A stretch of DNA of 24,257 bases, taken from NCBI GenBank assembly GCA_964468725.1, contig CAYXVU010000076.1, positions 1 to 24,257 on the forward strand, read 5' to 3'. The position numbers and the translations under genes are program-made. Source of the DNA: CAYXVU01 sp964468725. Its GTDB lineage: Bacteria; Acidobacteriota; Blastocatellia; UBA7656. The notes beneath the pieces were generated by a model, which did not search any database, was not told the DNA's origin, and saw nothing but the letters and a program-made list of their open reading frames with translations. Below, one piece after another: positions 1 to 8,283 of this stretch. Each line of letters begins with the position of its first letter. Position 1 is the first letter of the stretch.

Positions 1-650
1 GTGCATTGCGCGCCGCATTCGATGGTATGACCGGCGATGGTTGCCGCAGCGAGTTTGTCCCAATCATCCGCCGCCCATTTGAATTCATGGATCATCGGGC
101 CGACGGAAAGCCCTGTGTCAGTGACTCGACCGGCGATGATAATCTGCGCGCCTTGATCTAACGCGTCGGCGACCGGACGCCCGCCGAAATAGATATTGGC
201 GCTCTGCACGCGGTCACGAATAGCGGCCAGCGGCTCGCCGGTCTCCATGTTCTTCAGTTCGATGCCCGCAGCAATCAACTCATCAAGTCTGTGCATGATG
301 TCATCCCCGGCGACGATGCCGACGCGCATGCAGCCTTGATAGTCGGAACGTCGGACGACTTCGATGACGGCATCGCGGCAGGCTTCGCAGTTGACGCCTC
401 CGGCGTTGGCGATGACGCGGATATTCTTCTCTACGAGGTCAGGCAGGATGCGCTCAATCAGGCTCACGAAGTCGCGCGCATAACCGGCTTGCGGATTGCG
501 AGCGCGCTGCTTCTGCATGATCGACATGGTAATTTCGGCCAGATAGTCGAGGGTTAAATAATTCAGCGGCCCGCGTCTGACGAGCTCAACCGGGGCTTCG
601 AGCGAATCTCCCCAGAACCCTTGTCCGTTAGCAATGCGAATGGTTTTCAT
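1..650 (-). CDS. AtuA-family (DUF1446) protein, N-terminal part, cut by window edge
   Basis: My reading of the minus strand from the ATG at 650 gives an uninterrupted frame of 216 codons that leaves the window at base 1. It begins KTIRIANGQGFWGDSLEAP and later contains IANAGGVNCEAC and IIIAGRVTDTGLSVGP. These match the N-terminal half of the acyclic terpene utilisation AtuA family (DUF1446), whose members are normally 450 to 600 residues, so roughly half is missing. AtuA of Pseudomonas belongs to the citronellol/geraniol degradation cluster, but its reaction is not settled, and most homologues lie outside that pathway. No signal peptide is visible, so it is cytoplasmic. The start has only a weak ribosome site. 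It diverges from the M1 peptidase gene across about 210 bp. The family call is firm; the role is not. Confidence 0.85.
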   Translation of the reverse strand, partial: MKTIRIANGQGFWGDSLEAPVELVRRGPLNYLTLDYLAEITMSIMQKQRARNPQAGYARDFVSLIERILPDLVEKNIRVIANAGGVNCEACRDAVIEVVRRSDYQGCMRVGIVAGDDIMHRLDELIAAGIELKNMETGEPLAAIRDRVQSANIYFGGRPVADALDQGAQIIIAGRVTDTGLSVGPMIHEFKWAADDWDKLAAATIAGHTIECGAQC

Positions 651-791
651 AATCGTTTTATCGAGAAGAGTCACTATAGAATCGCACTCTCCGAGGGTCA
701 AGAAGCGAACGACATTCGCCGCCCACGACTTGCCGGGCAGGCGATCTCCGCCGATGCGAGGGGCATCTCATCCGGCTTCGAGCGGTTTCGC

Positions 792-821
792 TTGCGCGGG
801 GCTGTGCTGACTCATTATGAT
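792..821 (+). promoter_or_regulatory. possible sigma-70-type promoter for the M1 peptidase/amidohydrolase pair
   Basis: TTGCGC at 792-797 and TATGAT at 816-821 are separated by 18 bp and lie about 40 bp upstream of the ATG at 862. The -10 box is good and the -35 box is poor (four of six consensus bases). The wider interval 651-861 separates two divergent genes and must hold promoters for both. I saw no further structure in it. Sigma preference in the presumed host phylum is not known to me, so this is tentative. Confidence 0.3.
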
Positions 822-861
822 TCGCGCACTTCTCAAATCCATTTTCTGTGAGTGAAGAACG

Positions 862-2466
862 ATGTGGAAACGATTTGCCTCATGGTTGGCGGCGCTGGCG
901 GTTTTACTCTGTATTCCATCGGCGTTTTCGCAAGACGGTTATCCACGCGCTTCTGCCCTTGACGCGATTCATTACCGGCTGCACCTCGAATTGAACGATC
1001 AGACGGATGAGATTGCGGGCGAAGCCGCAATCCTATTCGAAGCGGAAAGCGACGGGGTCAGTAGCCTCACGCTCGATCTGGCGGGGCTGAGGATTGACGC
1101 GGTCAAGGAAAACGATCAACCTGCTCGGTTCACGCATAGCGCCGAGCGCGTCCGCATCAGCCTGCAAAATCTCTACAAAAAAGATGCCCGCTTCGAACTC
1201 AAGATTCGCTATCATGGCAGGCCCCAAGACGGGCTTTTCATCAAGCAGAATAAGTTTGGCGACCGCGCCTTCTTTGCCGACAACTGGCCGAATCGCGCGC
1301 GCTACTGGTTCCCGGCCATTGACCACCCCTATGACAAAGCGACGGTTGAATTCTTTATCACCGCGCCGGAACGCTATGATGTCATCGCTAACGGGTCATT
1401 GGTAGAGACGACCAATCAGCAAAACGGTATGAAGCTCTCGCACTGGCGCGAAGCAACGCCAATACCGACCTATTGCATGGTGGTCGGCGCAGCGCAGTTT
1501 TCCATACTGCAAGTCGGCGCGTCGGGTTGCGTGCCGGTCTCTTACTACCTCTACCCGAAAGATCGCGACAACGGCGTGAAGGATTACGGTCGCGCTGTGA
1601 AGATGCTCGACTATTACACCCAACTGATCGGCGCTTATCCGTATGAGAAACTCGCGCTCGTACAGTCTTCGACGCGCTTCGGCGGCATGGAGAATTCGAG
1701 CGCCATCTTCTTTGATGAACGAGCCATCAATGGCAGCGGCAAGTTGGAAAGGACGGTGGCGCACGAAATCGCTCATCAATGGTTCGGCGATTCGGTGACC
1801 GAAGCCGATTGGCATCATTTGTGGCTCAGTGAAGGCTTCGCGTCGTATTTCGGCGACCTGTTTTTCGAGTACGCCGACGGGCGCGAGAAATTTTTCGCCT
1901 TGATGCAAGAGAACAAAACCCGCGTCATCGAAGCGCAGCGCACTAACCCGCGCCCGATTCATGACCCGCAAGTCAAAGACCTCTTCGCTTTGCTCAACGC
2001 CAACAACTATCAGAAAGGCGCGTGGGTGCTACATATGCTGCGCGGCGTGATGGGCGATGAAAAATTCTTCGCAGGCATCCGCGAGTACTATCGCCGCTTT
2101 CGTGACGGCAATGCCTTGACTGGAGATTTGCAACAAGTGATGGAGGTTCAGGCGGGGCGTTCGCTCGACTGGTTTTTCAAAGAGTGGATATTCGAAGCGG
2201 GCTATCCGGTTTATGATGCGACGTGGCGGTGGGACGCCGCCGCCAAAGAGGTGCGGTTGCACGTCCAGCAGAGACAGAACGGCGCGATCTTTCGCATGCC
2301 GCTACAGGTTACGATTGACGCAGGCGGCGAGTCGCGGCGCGAGGTGGTTGAGGTGAGCGAGCGCGAGCAGACCTTCACCTTCAAACAGGCAACCCGACCG
2401 GCGCGCTTCCTGCTTGACCCCGATGAATGGGTGCTCAAAGAGTTGACCTTGCGCGAAGAACGATAA
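862..2466 (+). CDS. exported M1-family zinc aminopeptidase
   Basis: A 534-residue protein. A hydrophobic signal peptide covers residues 1-23 with likely cleavage after AFS. The exopeptidase motif GGMEN is at 274-278 and the gluzincin zinc site HEIAH at 301-305. The third ligand Glu324 follows in WLSEGFASYF, exactly 18 residues after the second His. The catalytic Tyr383 is in YQKGAW. All residues needed for metal binding and catalysis are therefore present. The protein should remove N-terminal residues from peptides outside the cytoplasm. At 534 residues it is shorter than the roughly 850-residue PepN type, ending soon after the catalytic domain with a small beta domain, which is common for exported bacterial M1 enzymes. 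It is followed after 12 bp by an exported amidohydrolase, so the two probably form an operon for peptide or amino-acid derivative scavenging. Substrate preference cannot be read from sequence. Confidence 0.93.
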   Translation: MWKRFASWLAALAVLLCIPSAFSQDGYPRASALDAIHYRLHLELNDQTDEIAGEAAILFEAESDGVSSLTLDLAGLRIDAVKENDQPARFTHSAERVRISLQNLYKKDARFELKIRYHGRPQDGLFIKQNKFGDRAFFADNWPNRARYWFPAIDHPYDKATVEFFITAPERYDVIANGSLVETTNQQNGMKLSHWREATPIPTYCMVVGAAQFSILQVGASGCVPVSYYLYPKDRDNGVKDYGRAVKMLDYYTQLIGAYPYEKLALVQSSTRFGGMENSSAIFFDERAINGSGKLERTVAHEIAHQWFGDSVTEADWHHLWLSEGFASYFGDLFFEYADGREKFFALMQENKTRVIEAQRTNPRPIHDPQVKDLFALLNANNYQKGAWVLHMLRGVMGDEKFFAGIREYYRRFRDGNALTGDLQQVMEVQAGRSLDWFFKEWIFEAGYPVYDATWRWDAAAKEVRLHVQQRQNGAIFRMPLQVTIDAGGESRREVVEVSEREQTFTFKQATRPARFLLDPDEWVLKELTLREER

Positions 2467-2478
2467 GGAGAGAATGCG

Positions 2479-4188
2479 ATGCAGAAATTCAACCGAAGGC
2501 GATGGCTTTGCTGGCTTGTGATGTTGTTGATCGTAGTGTTGCCGCCACTGGTAAGCGGGCAGCCGCAGGTTACGCCAGTCTATGATGTCATCATTCGCGG
2601 CGGCATGCTCTATGACGGCACGGGCAGGCCGGGACGTTACGCCGATGTCGTCATCAAAGATGACAAGATCGTCTTCATTGGCGTCGCCAAAGGAGCGCCC
2701 GCGAAGATCGAAATTGATGCGCGAGGACTGGCCGTCGCCCCCGGCTTCATCAATATGCTGTCCTGGTCGGTTGATTCTCTCATCGTTGATGGGCGTTCGA
2801 TGGGTGAAATCAAACAAGGCGTGACGACGCAGATTTTCGGCGAAGGCGATTCGATGGGGCCGCTCAATGAAGAGATGCGGAAGCGGCGGATTGAAGGGCA
2901 AGGCGACATCAAATATGACATTCCCTGGACATCGCTGGCCGACTATCTCCTCTTTCTCGAAAAGCGCGGCGTTTCGCAAAATGTCGCCTCTTACATTGGA
3001 GCGACGACGATTCGGGAATACGTCGTCGGATTGGAAGACAAAAAAGCTACGCCCGAACAACTGGAACAGATGCGCCAACTGGTCGAGCAAGAGATGAAGG
3101 CGGGAGCGCTCGGCATCGGCACGTCGCTCATTTACGCGCCCGCGTTTTACGCCTCGACCGAAGAGTTGATCGAGTTGTGTAAAGTGGCTTCGCGGTATCA
3201 GGGCAAATACATCTCTCACATGCGCAGCGAGGGCAATCGCTTGATTGAAGCGGTCGAAGAACTGCTGCGCATCAGCCGCGAAGCCAATATCCCCGCCGAA
3301 ATCTATCACCTCAAAGCGGCAGGCAAAGCCAACTGGGCGAAGATGGATAAAGTCATCGCTTTGGTCGAAGCGGCTCGACGCAAAGGCATGAAGATCACCG
3401 CCGATATGTATCTCTATCCGGCAGGCGCAACCGGACTCGACGCGGCGATGCCGCCTTGGGTCTTAGACGGCGGTTATGAGGCTCTCTTCAAACGCTTGCA
3501 AGACTCCGAAACGCGCAAAAAGATTCACGCCGAAATCCTAACGCCGACCGACAAATGGGAAAATCTCTTCTTATCGGCAGGCTCGCCGGAGCGCGTCCTG
3601 CTCGTCGAATTCAAATCGCAGAAGCTGAAACCGTTGACCGGCAAGACGCTTGCCGAAGTGGCGAAGATGCGCGGCACAGACCCCGCCGAAACGATTATGG
3701 ATTTGGTGTTGGAAGACCGTTCACGCGTCGGCACGGTCTATTTCATGATGGATGAAGAGAATATCAAGAAGCAGCTTCGTCGCCCGTGGGTTTCGCTCGG
3801 TTCGGATGCCGGTTCGCTGGCGACGGAAGAACCCTTCACCAAGTCGAGCACCCACCCGCGCGCCTATGGAAACTTCGCGCGATTGCTGGGCAAGTATGTG
3901 CGCGAAGAGAAGGTCATTTCGCTGAGCGAAGCGATTCGGCGGCTGACCGGATTACCGGCGACCAATCTCGGATTAGACCGACGCGGCTTTCTCAAGAAAG
4001 GGTACTATGCCGATGTCGTCGTCTTCGATCCGAAAACGATTGCCGACCGCGCCACTTTTGAAAACCCGCATCAGTACGCCGTCGGTATGCAACACGTCTT
4101 CGTCAATGGCGCGCACGTCCTCAAAGACGGGGAGCATACCAATGCGAAACCGGGACGCGCATTGTGGGGGCCGGGAAAAGTCAAATGA
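2479..4188 (+). CDS. exported amidohydrolase, N-acyl-D-amino-acid deacylase-like, HxH motif absent
   Basis: A 569-residue protein with a signal peptide (residues 1-28, cleavage near VSG-Q). A GGAG ribosome site sits at normal spacing and the gene starts 12 bp after the M1 peptidase. The N-terminal beta strand region (DVIIRGGMLYDGTG) and C-terminal YADVVVFDP are typical of the amidohydrolase superfamily. The body resembles D-aminoacylases: YISHMRSE (His247), EIYHLKAAG (His277) and SDAGS (Asp443) align with the usual metal-ligand and catalytic positions. Where the family has GFIDxHxH, this protein has GFINMLSWS, so Leu94 and Trp96 replace the two His. The Cys-bearing GNCG segment is GEGD here, with Glu122. 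It may still be a one-metal hydrolase or may have changed reaction. The family call is firm and the substrate unknown. Confidence 0.85.
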   Translation: MQKFNRRRWLCWLVMLLIVVLPPLVSGQPQVTPVYDVIIRGGMLYDGTGRPGRYADVVIKDDKIVFIGVAKGAPAKIEIDARGLAVAPGFINMLSWSVDSLIVDGRSMGEIKQGVTTQIFGEGDSMGPLNEEMRKRRIEGQGDIKYDIPWTSLADYLLFLEKRGVSQNVASYIGATTIREYVVGLEDKKATPEQLEQMRQLVEQEMKAGALGIGTSLIYAPAFYASTEELIELCKVASRYQGKYISHMRSEGNRLIEAVEELLRISREANIPAEIYHLKAAGKANWAKMDKVIALVEAARRKGMKITADMYLYPAGATGLDAAMPPWVLDGGYEALFKRLQDSETRKKIHAEILTPTDKWENLFLSAGSPERVLLVEFKSQKLKPLTGKTLAEVAKMRGTDPAETIMDLVLEDRSRVGTVYFMMDEENIKKQLRRPWVSLGSDAGSLATEEPFTKSSTHPRAYGNFARLLGKYVREEKVISLSEAIRRLTGLPATNLGLDRRGFLKKGYYADVVVFDPKTIADRATFENPHQYAVGMQHVFVNGAHVLKDGEHTNAKPGRALWGPGKVK

Positions 4189-4268
4189 TCGGTGACCGGG
4201 CGCACCTGACAGCGGATCGGCGAAAACGACCTGACCGAAAGGCTGTCACTGGCTCCGTGTTCCCAGTC

Positions 4269-4294
4269 ACCGATGGTTGCTACCAATCATCGGT
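4269..4294. terminator. small hairpin between convergent genes
   Basis: ACCGATG at 4269-4275 pairs perfectly with CATCGGT at 4288-4294 around a 12-base loop. It lies between the convergent amidohydrolase (stop at 4188) and haemoglobin (stop at 4297) genes, where a shared terminator is expected. The stem is only 7 bp and no strong T-run follows, so termination is plausible but not proved. Confidence 0.3.
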
Positions 4295-4296
4295 AG

Positions 4297-4791
4297 TTAT
4301 TTGCCGACAATCTGGCCTTTCATGCCGCCGAGAGCGCCAAGCAGTTCGTTCTTCTCTTTTTCGCCGACGCCGTTTTTGTCGAGAGCTTTGATGAGGTCTT
4401 CGACCAACGCGCCGAAGTCGCCATCCGAAATGTTCATGCCTTTGTGCGCCGTCACCATATCGAGACCTTTATATTTGCAGCCGCCGCCGGAGGCTTCGCA
4501 AATCTGGCTGTAGAGTTTATCCTTCAACGCCTTGACGCGTTTGGGGTCTTTAATGGTATCGGCAAAAAATTTGTTGATGCGGTTATCGGCAACCACGTTG
4601 GCGAGAAAGTCATCGAGAACTTTCTCAATGCCTTTCTTTTTGCCGAGGCGATGATAGAGCGAAGTCTCTTTCTTCATCTTCTCATCTGACTTCATCTTGT
4701 CAGAAGCCATTTGAGCAAAGGTTGAAGTCGCGGCGAGCGAACCGCAGAGAATGGTCAGGGCGATGGTCAGAGCGATCAAAGTTTTCCGCAT
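4297..4791 (-). CDS. exported group 1 truncated haemoglobin
   Basis: I chose the ATG at 4791 (MRKTLIALT) because a purine-rich AAGGAA site lies just upstream and the protein then begins with a good signal peptide (about 26 residues, cleavage after FAQ). The product has 164 residues. A Lys/Met/Asp-rich linker leads into the globin: YHRLGKKKGIEKVLDDF, then ADNRINKFF (helix B/CD corner with Phe CD1), CEASGGGCKYKG, and AHKGM with the proximal His116. This order is diagnostic of group 1 (HbN-like) truncated globins. The residue at helix position B10, usually Tyr in NO-dioxygenating HbN, reads as Leu63 here, which would alter ligand stabilisation. Two Cys flank the GGG turn. Periplasmic location is inferred from the signal peptide. 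The gene is monocistronic by its surroundings. Confidence 0.88.
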   Translation of the reverse strand: MRKTLIALTIALTILCGSLAATSTFAQMASDKMKSDEKMKKETSLYHRLGKKKGIEKVLDDFLANVVADNRINKFFADTIKDPKRVKALKDKLYSQICEASGGGCKYKGLDMVTAHKGMNISDGDFGALVEDLIKALDKNGVGEKEKNELLGALGGMKGQIVGK

Positions 4792-4824
4792 ATGCTTATT
4801 CCTTTCTTCCTTCACAAAGTACAA

Positions 4825-5193
4825 AACACCCGCGCGCGCCGGTTGGCCTCGGCGCGAACCCCGTGCTTGTAGATGATGTACGTACAGGCTTCAGAGAAGC
4901 GTAAACCCGGCCAGAATGCAGCCGGATGGTTTGATAATCCCCCAATAAAACGGCCTACAAAGGCGGCTGCGATTGTAGCAATGAAACGAAATTCGTTCAA
5001 ACTGTTTTACTCAATCCGTAAGCTGTTCACTGGCGCGGACAGCAGGCGCGGAGCGCAAAGGCTCCCACAGATCATCACCTGCCGGGAGATACCAGCCGTT
5101 AAGGGCTTCTGCTGTCACGCTGGTATTACGCGCCGTGCTTCATTCTTGGATTTGTTGAGACGGTGAATTCTGTACGAATCAGGAGAGAGGCAG
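4825..5193. other. intergenic stretch, no gene seen
   Basis: Between the haemoglobin start and the short reading frame at 5194 I find no convincing coding sequence. An open frame of 97 codons on the plus strand (4873-5166) has no ribosome site, no family resemblance and patchy composition. The segment just above 4791 must carry the haemoglobin promoter. I see no repeats or RNA gene. Confidence 0.4.
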
Positions 5194-5289
5194 ATGGATC
5201 GCTTCGCTCAAAGTGAGTCATCGGTTGGTCGCAGAAGTGCCCGTACGGCGCAGCCGTTCGAAGGTTGGTGGAATATGATGGGTCGTTAA
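5194..5289 (+). CDS. possible 31-residue reading frame with strong ribosome site
   Basis: ATG at 5194 is preceded by CAGGAGAGAGGCAG, a good Shine-Dalgarno site at suitable distance. The frame runs 31 codons to TAA at 5287-5289, ends in a Trp/Met-rich stretch (GWWNMMGR), and is followed at once by an imperfect hairpin (5296-5318). It resembles no family I know. It could be a small peptide or leader, or chance. Confidence is low because only the ribosome site supports it. Confidence 0.18.
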   Translation: MDRFAQSESSVGRRSARTAQPFEGWWNMMGR

Positions 5290-5295
5290 TAACGT

Positions 5296-5318
5296 GCCTG
5301 CTCTTATGATGAGCGGGC
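5296..5318. terminator. imperfect hairpin overlapping the permease stop codon
   Basis: GCCTGCTC (5296-5303) pairs with GAGCGGGC (5311-5318) with one G-T wobble around a 7-base loop that contains the permease stop codon (5304-5306). It could help end transcription of the permease gene on the minus strand. No long T-tract follows in either direction. Confidence 0.25.
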
Positions 5319-6629
5319 AGCGCCGCCCGCCCGCCAGATCAGATAAGCCGGTGCGCCGATCAAGACGATACCGAGTCCGATGGCCGCTTGAACGGGCTGT
5401 GTAACGATGGTGTTGACGACAATCGCGGCTGCCGCAAGGATGAATAGAATCGGCGTGAGCGGATAGCCCGGCGTCTTGTAGGGGCGGTCGGCGTCGCTGA
5501 CACGCTGACGATAGACGAAGACACAAGCCGCAGCAAGCGCATAAAAAATCCAGCCGATGAAGACCACATAGGTCAGCAATTGCTCAAAGGTTCCGGTGAT
5601 GGCCAACCCCATCGCCCACACGGACGAAACCAGAATGGCCAGCGCCGGGGTGCCATATCGCGGATGCACTTCGGCGAGTTTGCGAAAGAAGAGGCCGTCT
5701 TGCGCCATAGCGTAAAACACACGCGGCGCAGTCAGAATGGTGCTGTTTGCGGCGCTGAAGATCGAAATCAAAATCGGGATGGTAATCACCGTTGCGGCGG
5801 TTGGCCCCAACAATGCGGTCATCGAATCAGCAGCGACGCTATTGGTATTGGCAACCTCGGTTGCGCCAATCGCTGCCAGATAGGCGACGTTAGCCAGCAG
5901 GTAGACGAAGATCAAAATTGCCATGCCGATCAGAAAAGCGCGCGGAAAGGTACGCTGCGCGTCAATGGTTTCGCCTGCGCTGTAAGTCGTATATTGCCAA
6001 CCTTCATAAGCCCACAATACGCTAATCATCGCTGTGCCGAATCCGGTGGCCATCCCCATGCCGGTCTGCGGCGGCCACATCTGATTGTCGGCTTTGGCAA
6101 AGCCATTGCCGAGAATCAGAAAGAGGATGCTCATGAGAAGAATGGCCAGAACTTTGATGAGCGTCGTCCAATTCTGCATATCGGCGCTGCCGCGCGTGCT
6201 GCGAAAGTTGATCGCCAGCAGCGTCACAATGACCAATACGGAAATGACTTTGGCAAGCACCGGGCTGAGCGGCACAATCGCGCCCAGATAATTGCTGAAA
6301 GCAACAGCGAGCGTGGCAATCGTGCCGCTGCTGATGACGAAAAACAGCGTCCACCCGAACATAAAAGCTGGAAAGCGCCCGAAGCAGTCGCGGATATAAA
6401 CGTACAGCCCACCGGCTTTCGGATGCATCGCGCTTAACTCGCCATAGGTCAAAGCGCCGAGCAAGGAGAGCACGCCGCCGACTAACCAAACCAGCAAGGC
6501 AGGGGCGATGCCATTGTCTACTTCGCGGAGAACCGAACCCGGCGAGACGAAGATGCCGGAACCGATGACGGAGCCGACCACAAGCAAGGTGAGGTCGCGG
6601 AACGTGAAGGTGCGGTGGAGTTCTGACAT
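5304..6629 (-). CDS. APC-superfamily amino-acid permease
   Basis: I start this at ATG 6629 (MSELHRTFTF), since AAGGAGG lies eight bases upstream; the frame could open seven codons earlier but without a ribosome site. The product has 441 residues and is hydrophobic throughout, with about twelve membrane helices. The first helix carries GSVIGSGIF, the substrate-binding GSGIF signature of the amino acid-polyamine-organocation transporters, and the second helix region has LTYGELSAMHPKAGG. The overall pattern is closest to the LAT-like/basic amino-acid exchanger branch. It should move amino acids across the inner membrane by proton symport or exchange. It lies 112 bp downstream of the beta-lactamase-like gene on the same strand and could share its transcript. 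Substrate is not predictable. Confidence 0.9.
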   Translation of the reverse strand: MSELHRTFTFRDLTLLVVGSVIGSGIFVSPGSVLREVDNGIAPALLVWLVGGVLSLLGALTYGELSAMHPKAGGLYVYIRDCFGRFPAFMFGWTLFFVISSGTIATLAVAFSNYLGAIVPLSPVLAKVISVLVIVTLLAINFRSTRGSADMQNWTTLIKVLAILLMSILFLILGNGFAKADNQMWPPQTGMGMATGFGTAMISVLWAYEGWQYTTYSAGETIDAQRTFPRAFLIGMAILIFVYLLANVAYLAAIGATEVANTNSVAADSMTALLGPTAATVITIPILISIFSAANSTILTAPRVFYAMAQDGLFFRKLAEVHPRYGTPALAILVSSVWAMGLAITGTFEQLLTYVVFIGWIFYALAAACVFVYRQRVSDADRPYKTPGYPLTPILFILAAAAIVVNTIVTQPVQAAIGLGIVLIGAPAYLIWRAGGAARSS

Positions 6630-6741
6630 GGGCTCTCCTCCTTCCGGCAAGTCGGGCGCTTGAGTTTTGCGAGGCGGGCGGTCGCAGGTACCATTCGCCT
6701 ATCGCTGATAACTCGCCGGACGCGCTCAACTCAAGAAACGG

Positions 6742-7791
6742 TTAGCGCGGTTGAAATAGAAAGAAGTCGTGAACGGCGCGAGCGATTTCGGCAATGGCAC
6801 GCTCGCGCGCAGGAATCTCCTTTTCGGAGGCTTTGACGAATACGGCAATCGCTACGTGGGTGCCATCAGGCAAAGCAATGATGCCGACATCGTTAGTTGT
6901 GCCGCCAATGGTTCCGGTTTTGTGCGCCACTTCCGTGCCGTCAGGCAACAAGCCTTTCAGTCGCGCCGCGCCGGTTTGACAGCGCCGCAGGATGTCGAGC
7001 AAGAGCTCCGCCGTATCTTTTTTGAGAAAGTCTTTACGATGGATGCGCACCAGCAGATCGGCCATCGCGTCGGGCGTCGCCGTGTCACGCGGGTCTGTAT
7101 CGAAGCGTTTGGCAGCCGCTTGGCGGTCTTCCGGTTTTACGGCTTGATACTTCTTTTCAAAGAGATCGAGCGACCACTCACCCTCCGGCGGCAGATCGGT
7201 CACGCCGATCCAGTCGGAGATCAACCGCGCAGTCGAACGGTTGACGCTGATGCCGTCGCTGCCCAGTTCTTTCATGCGTTGGGTTACGAGTTCACCGCCG
7301 CCCGATTTGTTGAGGATGATGTCGGTTGCACTGTTGTCGCTGATGAGGAGCATCAATTCGAGCAGGTTGCGAACCGAGAGCGCGACGCCGGGTTTGTTGA
7401 ACAATTCCGAGAGGGTGCCGCTGCCGGGGTGCAAATCTTTGGCTTCGACCGCGATCATCTCATCAAGCCGCACCTCGCCGCGATCTACGCGGGTGAGCAG
7501 TTGCGCGGCGATGGGTACTTTGACCGAGCTGGCCATCGGAAAGCGGTCTTTGCCATTGAGCGAGACGCGGCGACCAGTTTCGATATGAATCGCCGTTGCT
7601 CCGACAGTGCCGCCGCCGACCTTTGAGAGGCGCGCAATTTCCTGTGCGAGGCGTTCGAGCGCCACATCATTGGCCGGAGATGAAGAGGTGATCGCAGGCG
7701 TTTGCGCAAGCGCTGAAGAGGTGAGCGTCAGCAAAGCCGAGACGAGCAACACGGAGAGGGCGCGTTTCCCTGAAGTCATAACCTGAACCAT
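6742..7791 (-). CDS. exported class A beta-lactamase-like serine hydrolase
   Basis: I chose ATG 7791 (MVQVMTSGKRAL), with AGGGGA six bases upstream, over a start 14 codons earlier. The 349-residue product has a signal peptide ending near ALAQ. Active-site motifs are SSVK (Ser88, Lys91), SDN (151-153) and KTG (291-293), in the spacing of class A beta-lactamases. The omega loop keeps the PRDTATP end (Arg235-Asp236), but the ExxLN motif that should lie 12 residues before Arg235 is absent: that position is Arg, and the nearest acidic residues are Glu221-Asp222 in KPEDR. Glu166-dependent deacylation is therefore doubtful. It may be a divergent periplasmic beta-lactamase with a rearranged loop or a penicillin-binding-type hydrolase. 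No resistance phenotype should be assumed. Confidence 0.82.
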   Translation of the reverse strand: MVQVMTSGKRALSVLLVSALLTLTSSALAQTPAITSSSPANDVALERLAQEIARLSKVGGGTVGATAIHIETGRRVSLNGKDRFPMASSVKVPIAAQLLTRVDRGEVRLDEMIAVEAKDLHPGSGTLSELFNKPGVALSVRNLLELMLLISDNSATDIILNKSGGGELVTQRMKELGSDGISVNRSTARLISDWIGVTDLPPEGEWSLDLFEKKYQAVKPEDRQAAAKRFDTDPRDTATPDAMADLLVRIHRKDFLKKDTAELLLDILRRCQTGAARLKGLLPDGTEVAHKTGTIGGTTNDVGIIALPDGTHVAIAVFVKASEKEIPARERAIAEIARAVHDFFLFQPR

Positions 7792-7985
7792 AGTTTCCCC
7801 TGTGGAGTTGATGTCGCGTCGAGTATCTAACACAAACCTTCGCGCCCATCAATGAAAAGGCCGATGAGTCTCACTTCCCAAGCAGGTATGACCCGATGAG
7901 GGGCGGGCAAACGCAGATCATCGCGGGCGGTGGTTGGCGCAGAACCATCGAAAGGGGAAGCCATCAGGCGTCGCAGGCAGCAAAC

Positions 7986-8166
7986 TTATGAGAAGGTGAC
8001 ACAGCCTTTGATGAGGAGGGCAGGGATGATGAGCCAGAGCAATCCCTTGATGAGTAAAGAAGAGAAATCCCGCGACGCCAAGCCGCTCCCACCAGTTTTT
8101 CGTTGCCGGACGAGCGGGCAGTACGGAGGTCGGTTGTTCGGTTGTGTTGTGATCGTCATCCTTCAT
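7986..8166 (-). pseudogene. small membrane protein, apparently frameshifted
   Basis: From ATG 8166 the frame encodes a charged, Pro-rich start and then KNWWERLGVAGFLFF, after which it turns into His/Pro-rich nonsense. Dropping one base in TTTA near 8055-8058 joins this to LIKGLLWLIIPALL and KGCVTFS, ending at TAA 7986-7988. The joined reading is a continuous amphipathic-then-hydrophobic segment of the kind seen in small single-helix membrane proteins. The second part is also open by itself from ATG 8159 (57 residues), but that start has its AAGG directly abutting the ATG and gives an implausible N-terminus. I infer a recent +1 frameshift, a sequencing error or, less likely, programmed frameshifting. 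Function unknown. Confidence 0.4.
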
Positions 8167-8283
8167 GACGACATCGGTTGGCGATGGGTGCGGAAAAGGA
8201 GTCTACAAGCAGGGCAGCGAAGATCACAAACGCTTTCGACAAGAGGGGATGGTTCGCAGCGAAGAGAGCGGCTCTCAAACCGA

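Noticed and set aside
1396..1971. 191-codon minus-strand open frame
   Set aside because: Antisense to the catalytic region of the M1 peptidase.
2302..3309. 335-codon open frame on the minus strand
   Set aside because: It lies antisense to the M1 peptidase and amidohydrolase genes, which have full family motifs and signal peptides; GC-rich codon use opens the opposite strand by chance.
5580..6437. 285-codon plus-strand open frame
   Set aside because: It is antisense to the permease gene; its Gln/His/Asn-rich translation is the mirror of membrane-helix codons and has no family.
6769..7626. 285-codon plus-strand open frame
   Set aside because: Antisense to the beta-lactamase-like gene, with no motif or ribosome site.
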